Shown here in pieces: positions 5,707 through 5,858 of a stretch of 5,858 nucleotides of DNA. Every line of letters begins with the position of its first letter. Position 1 is the first letter of the stretch. The stretch is taken from positions 1-5,858 of the forward strand of contig JADFOC010000194.1 in assembly GCA_022563075.1 (NCBI GenBank), in the 5' to 3' direction. The notes under the pieces were generated by a model. That model saw nothing but the letters and a program-made list of their open reading frames with translations, searched no databases and had not been told where the DNA came from. A program made the position numbers and the translations under genes. The stretch comes from Pseudomonadota bacterium. GTDB lineage: Bacteria > Pseudomonadota > Gammaproteobacteria > Pseudomonadales > Pseudohongiellaceae.

Positions 5707-5858
5707 TTACATGAAATTTCGCAGTAATAAATAATACTCATCCGTGTCCGACAGGTCATTGTGCCCAGCACCGAGAATGGTTTTTACGGTGATTTGTTGT
5801 TGCGGAAATGCCTCTATTAACCGAACTGAATACTTCAAAGGGATGACATTATCGTGTT
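5707..5858 (-). CDS. Alpha/beta-hydrolase, C-terminal fragment (runs off window)
   Basis: Reading on the minus strand from the right edge, 49 residues are open to a TAA at 5707-5709. The piece begins at the acid-residue strand, DNVIP, continues with a helix (LKYSVRLIEAF), and carries GAGHNDL, in which the His is the usual catalytic histidine. It ends DEYYLLLRNFM. This order (DxVIP, helix, strand, GxGH) is the standard C-terminal end of an alpha/beta-hydrolase, similar to BEM46/serine-aminopeptidase-type members. The nucleophile region lies beyond the window, so activity and substrate cannot be judged. The stop is 96 nt upstream of the deoxyribosyltransferase-like gene, with nothing recognisable in between. 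It is not a copy of the lipoprotein hydrolase at 2449-3300; the two C-termini differ. Confidence 0.75.
   Translation of the reverse strand, partial: HDNVIPLKYSVRLIEAFPQQQITVKTILGAGHNDLSDTDEYYLLLRNFM

Noticed and set aside
1..5858. Chromosomal integron cassette array (many unrelated genes in one direction)
   Set aside because: The gaps do not contain paired RYYYAAC/GTTRRRY ends with the internal symmetry of attC sites. A single GCTTAAC near 1058 is expected by chance, and several genes share short operon-like gaps.

Overview
The window looks like a piece of a gammaproteobacterial chromosome, perhaps marine or aquatic. GC is moderate (near 50% by eye), Shine-Dalgarno sites are canonical, and TAG, TGA and TAA are all used as stops. 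The taxonomic guess rests only on the general look of the proteins and is weak. Every supportable gene lies on the minus strand, so transcription runs from high to low coordinates. I see no tRNA, rRNA, CRISPR array, transposase, integrase or phage structural gene.

In transcription order: the C-terminal tail of an alpha/beta-hydrolase (5707-5858); an intact nucleoside 2-deoxyribosyltransferase-like protein (5206-5610); a gap with a strong imperfect inverted repeat (5096-5132); a broken VOC/glyoxalase-like gene (4668-5076); a 48-codon membrane-type stub (4521-4667); an intact EamA/DMT-family transporter with a TTG start (3583-4467); a decayed 5' remnant of a NodB-type polysaccharide deacetylase (3314-3536); an intact alpha/beta-hydrolase lipoprotein whose ribosome binding site lies at the remnant's broken end (2449-3300); a DUF1330-like small protein (2064-2363); a PAPS-dependent sulfotransferase (1108-2037); a secreted SGNH/GDSL hydrolase (271-981); and the N-terminal part of a small membrane protein (1-242).

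Short spacing and good ribosome binding sites suggest two local transcription units: DUF1330-like plus sulfotransferase (26-nt gap), and SGNH hydrolase plus membrane protein (28-nt gap). The remaining genes are co-directional, but their functions do not form a recognisable pathway.

The main point of interest is gene decay between about 3.3 and 5.1 kb. The VOC gene has an in-frame TGA and, by inference, a one-base insertion near its 3' end. The deacetylase remnant is best explained by two one-base deletions followed by loss of its 3' part at the junction with the lipoprotein gene. Annotating the longest open frames here would give misleading proteins. I found no convincing new multi-gene system; this reads as an accessory stretch of metabolic and envelope genes, partly eroding.
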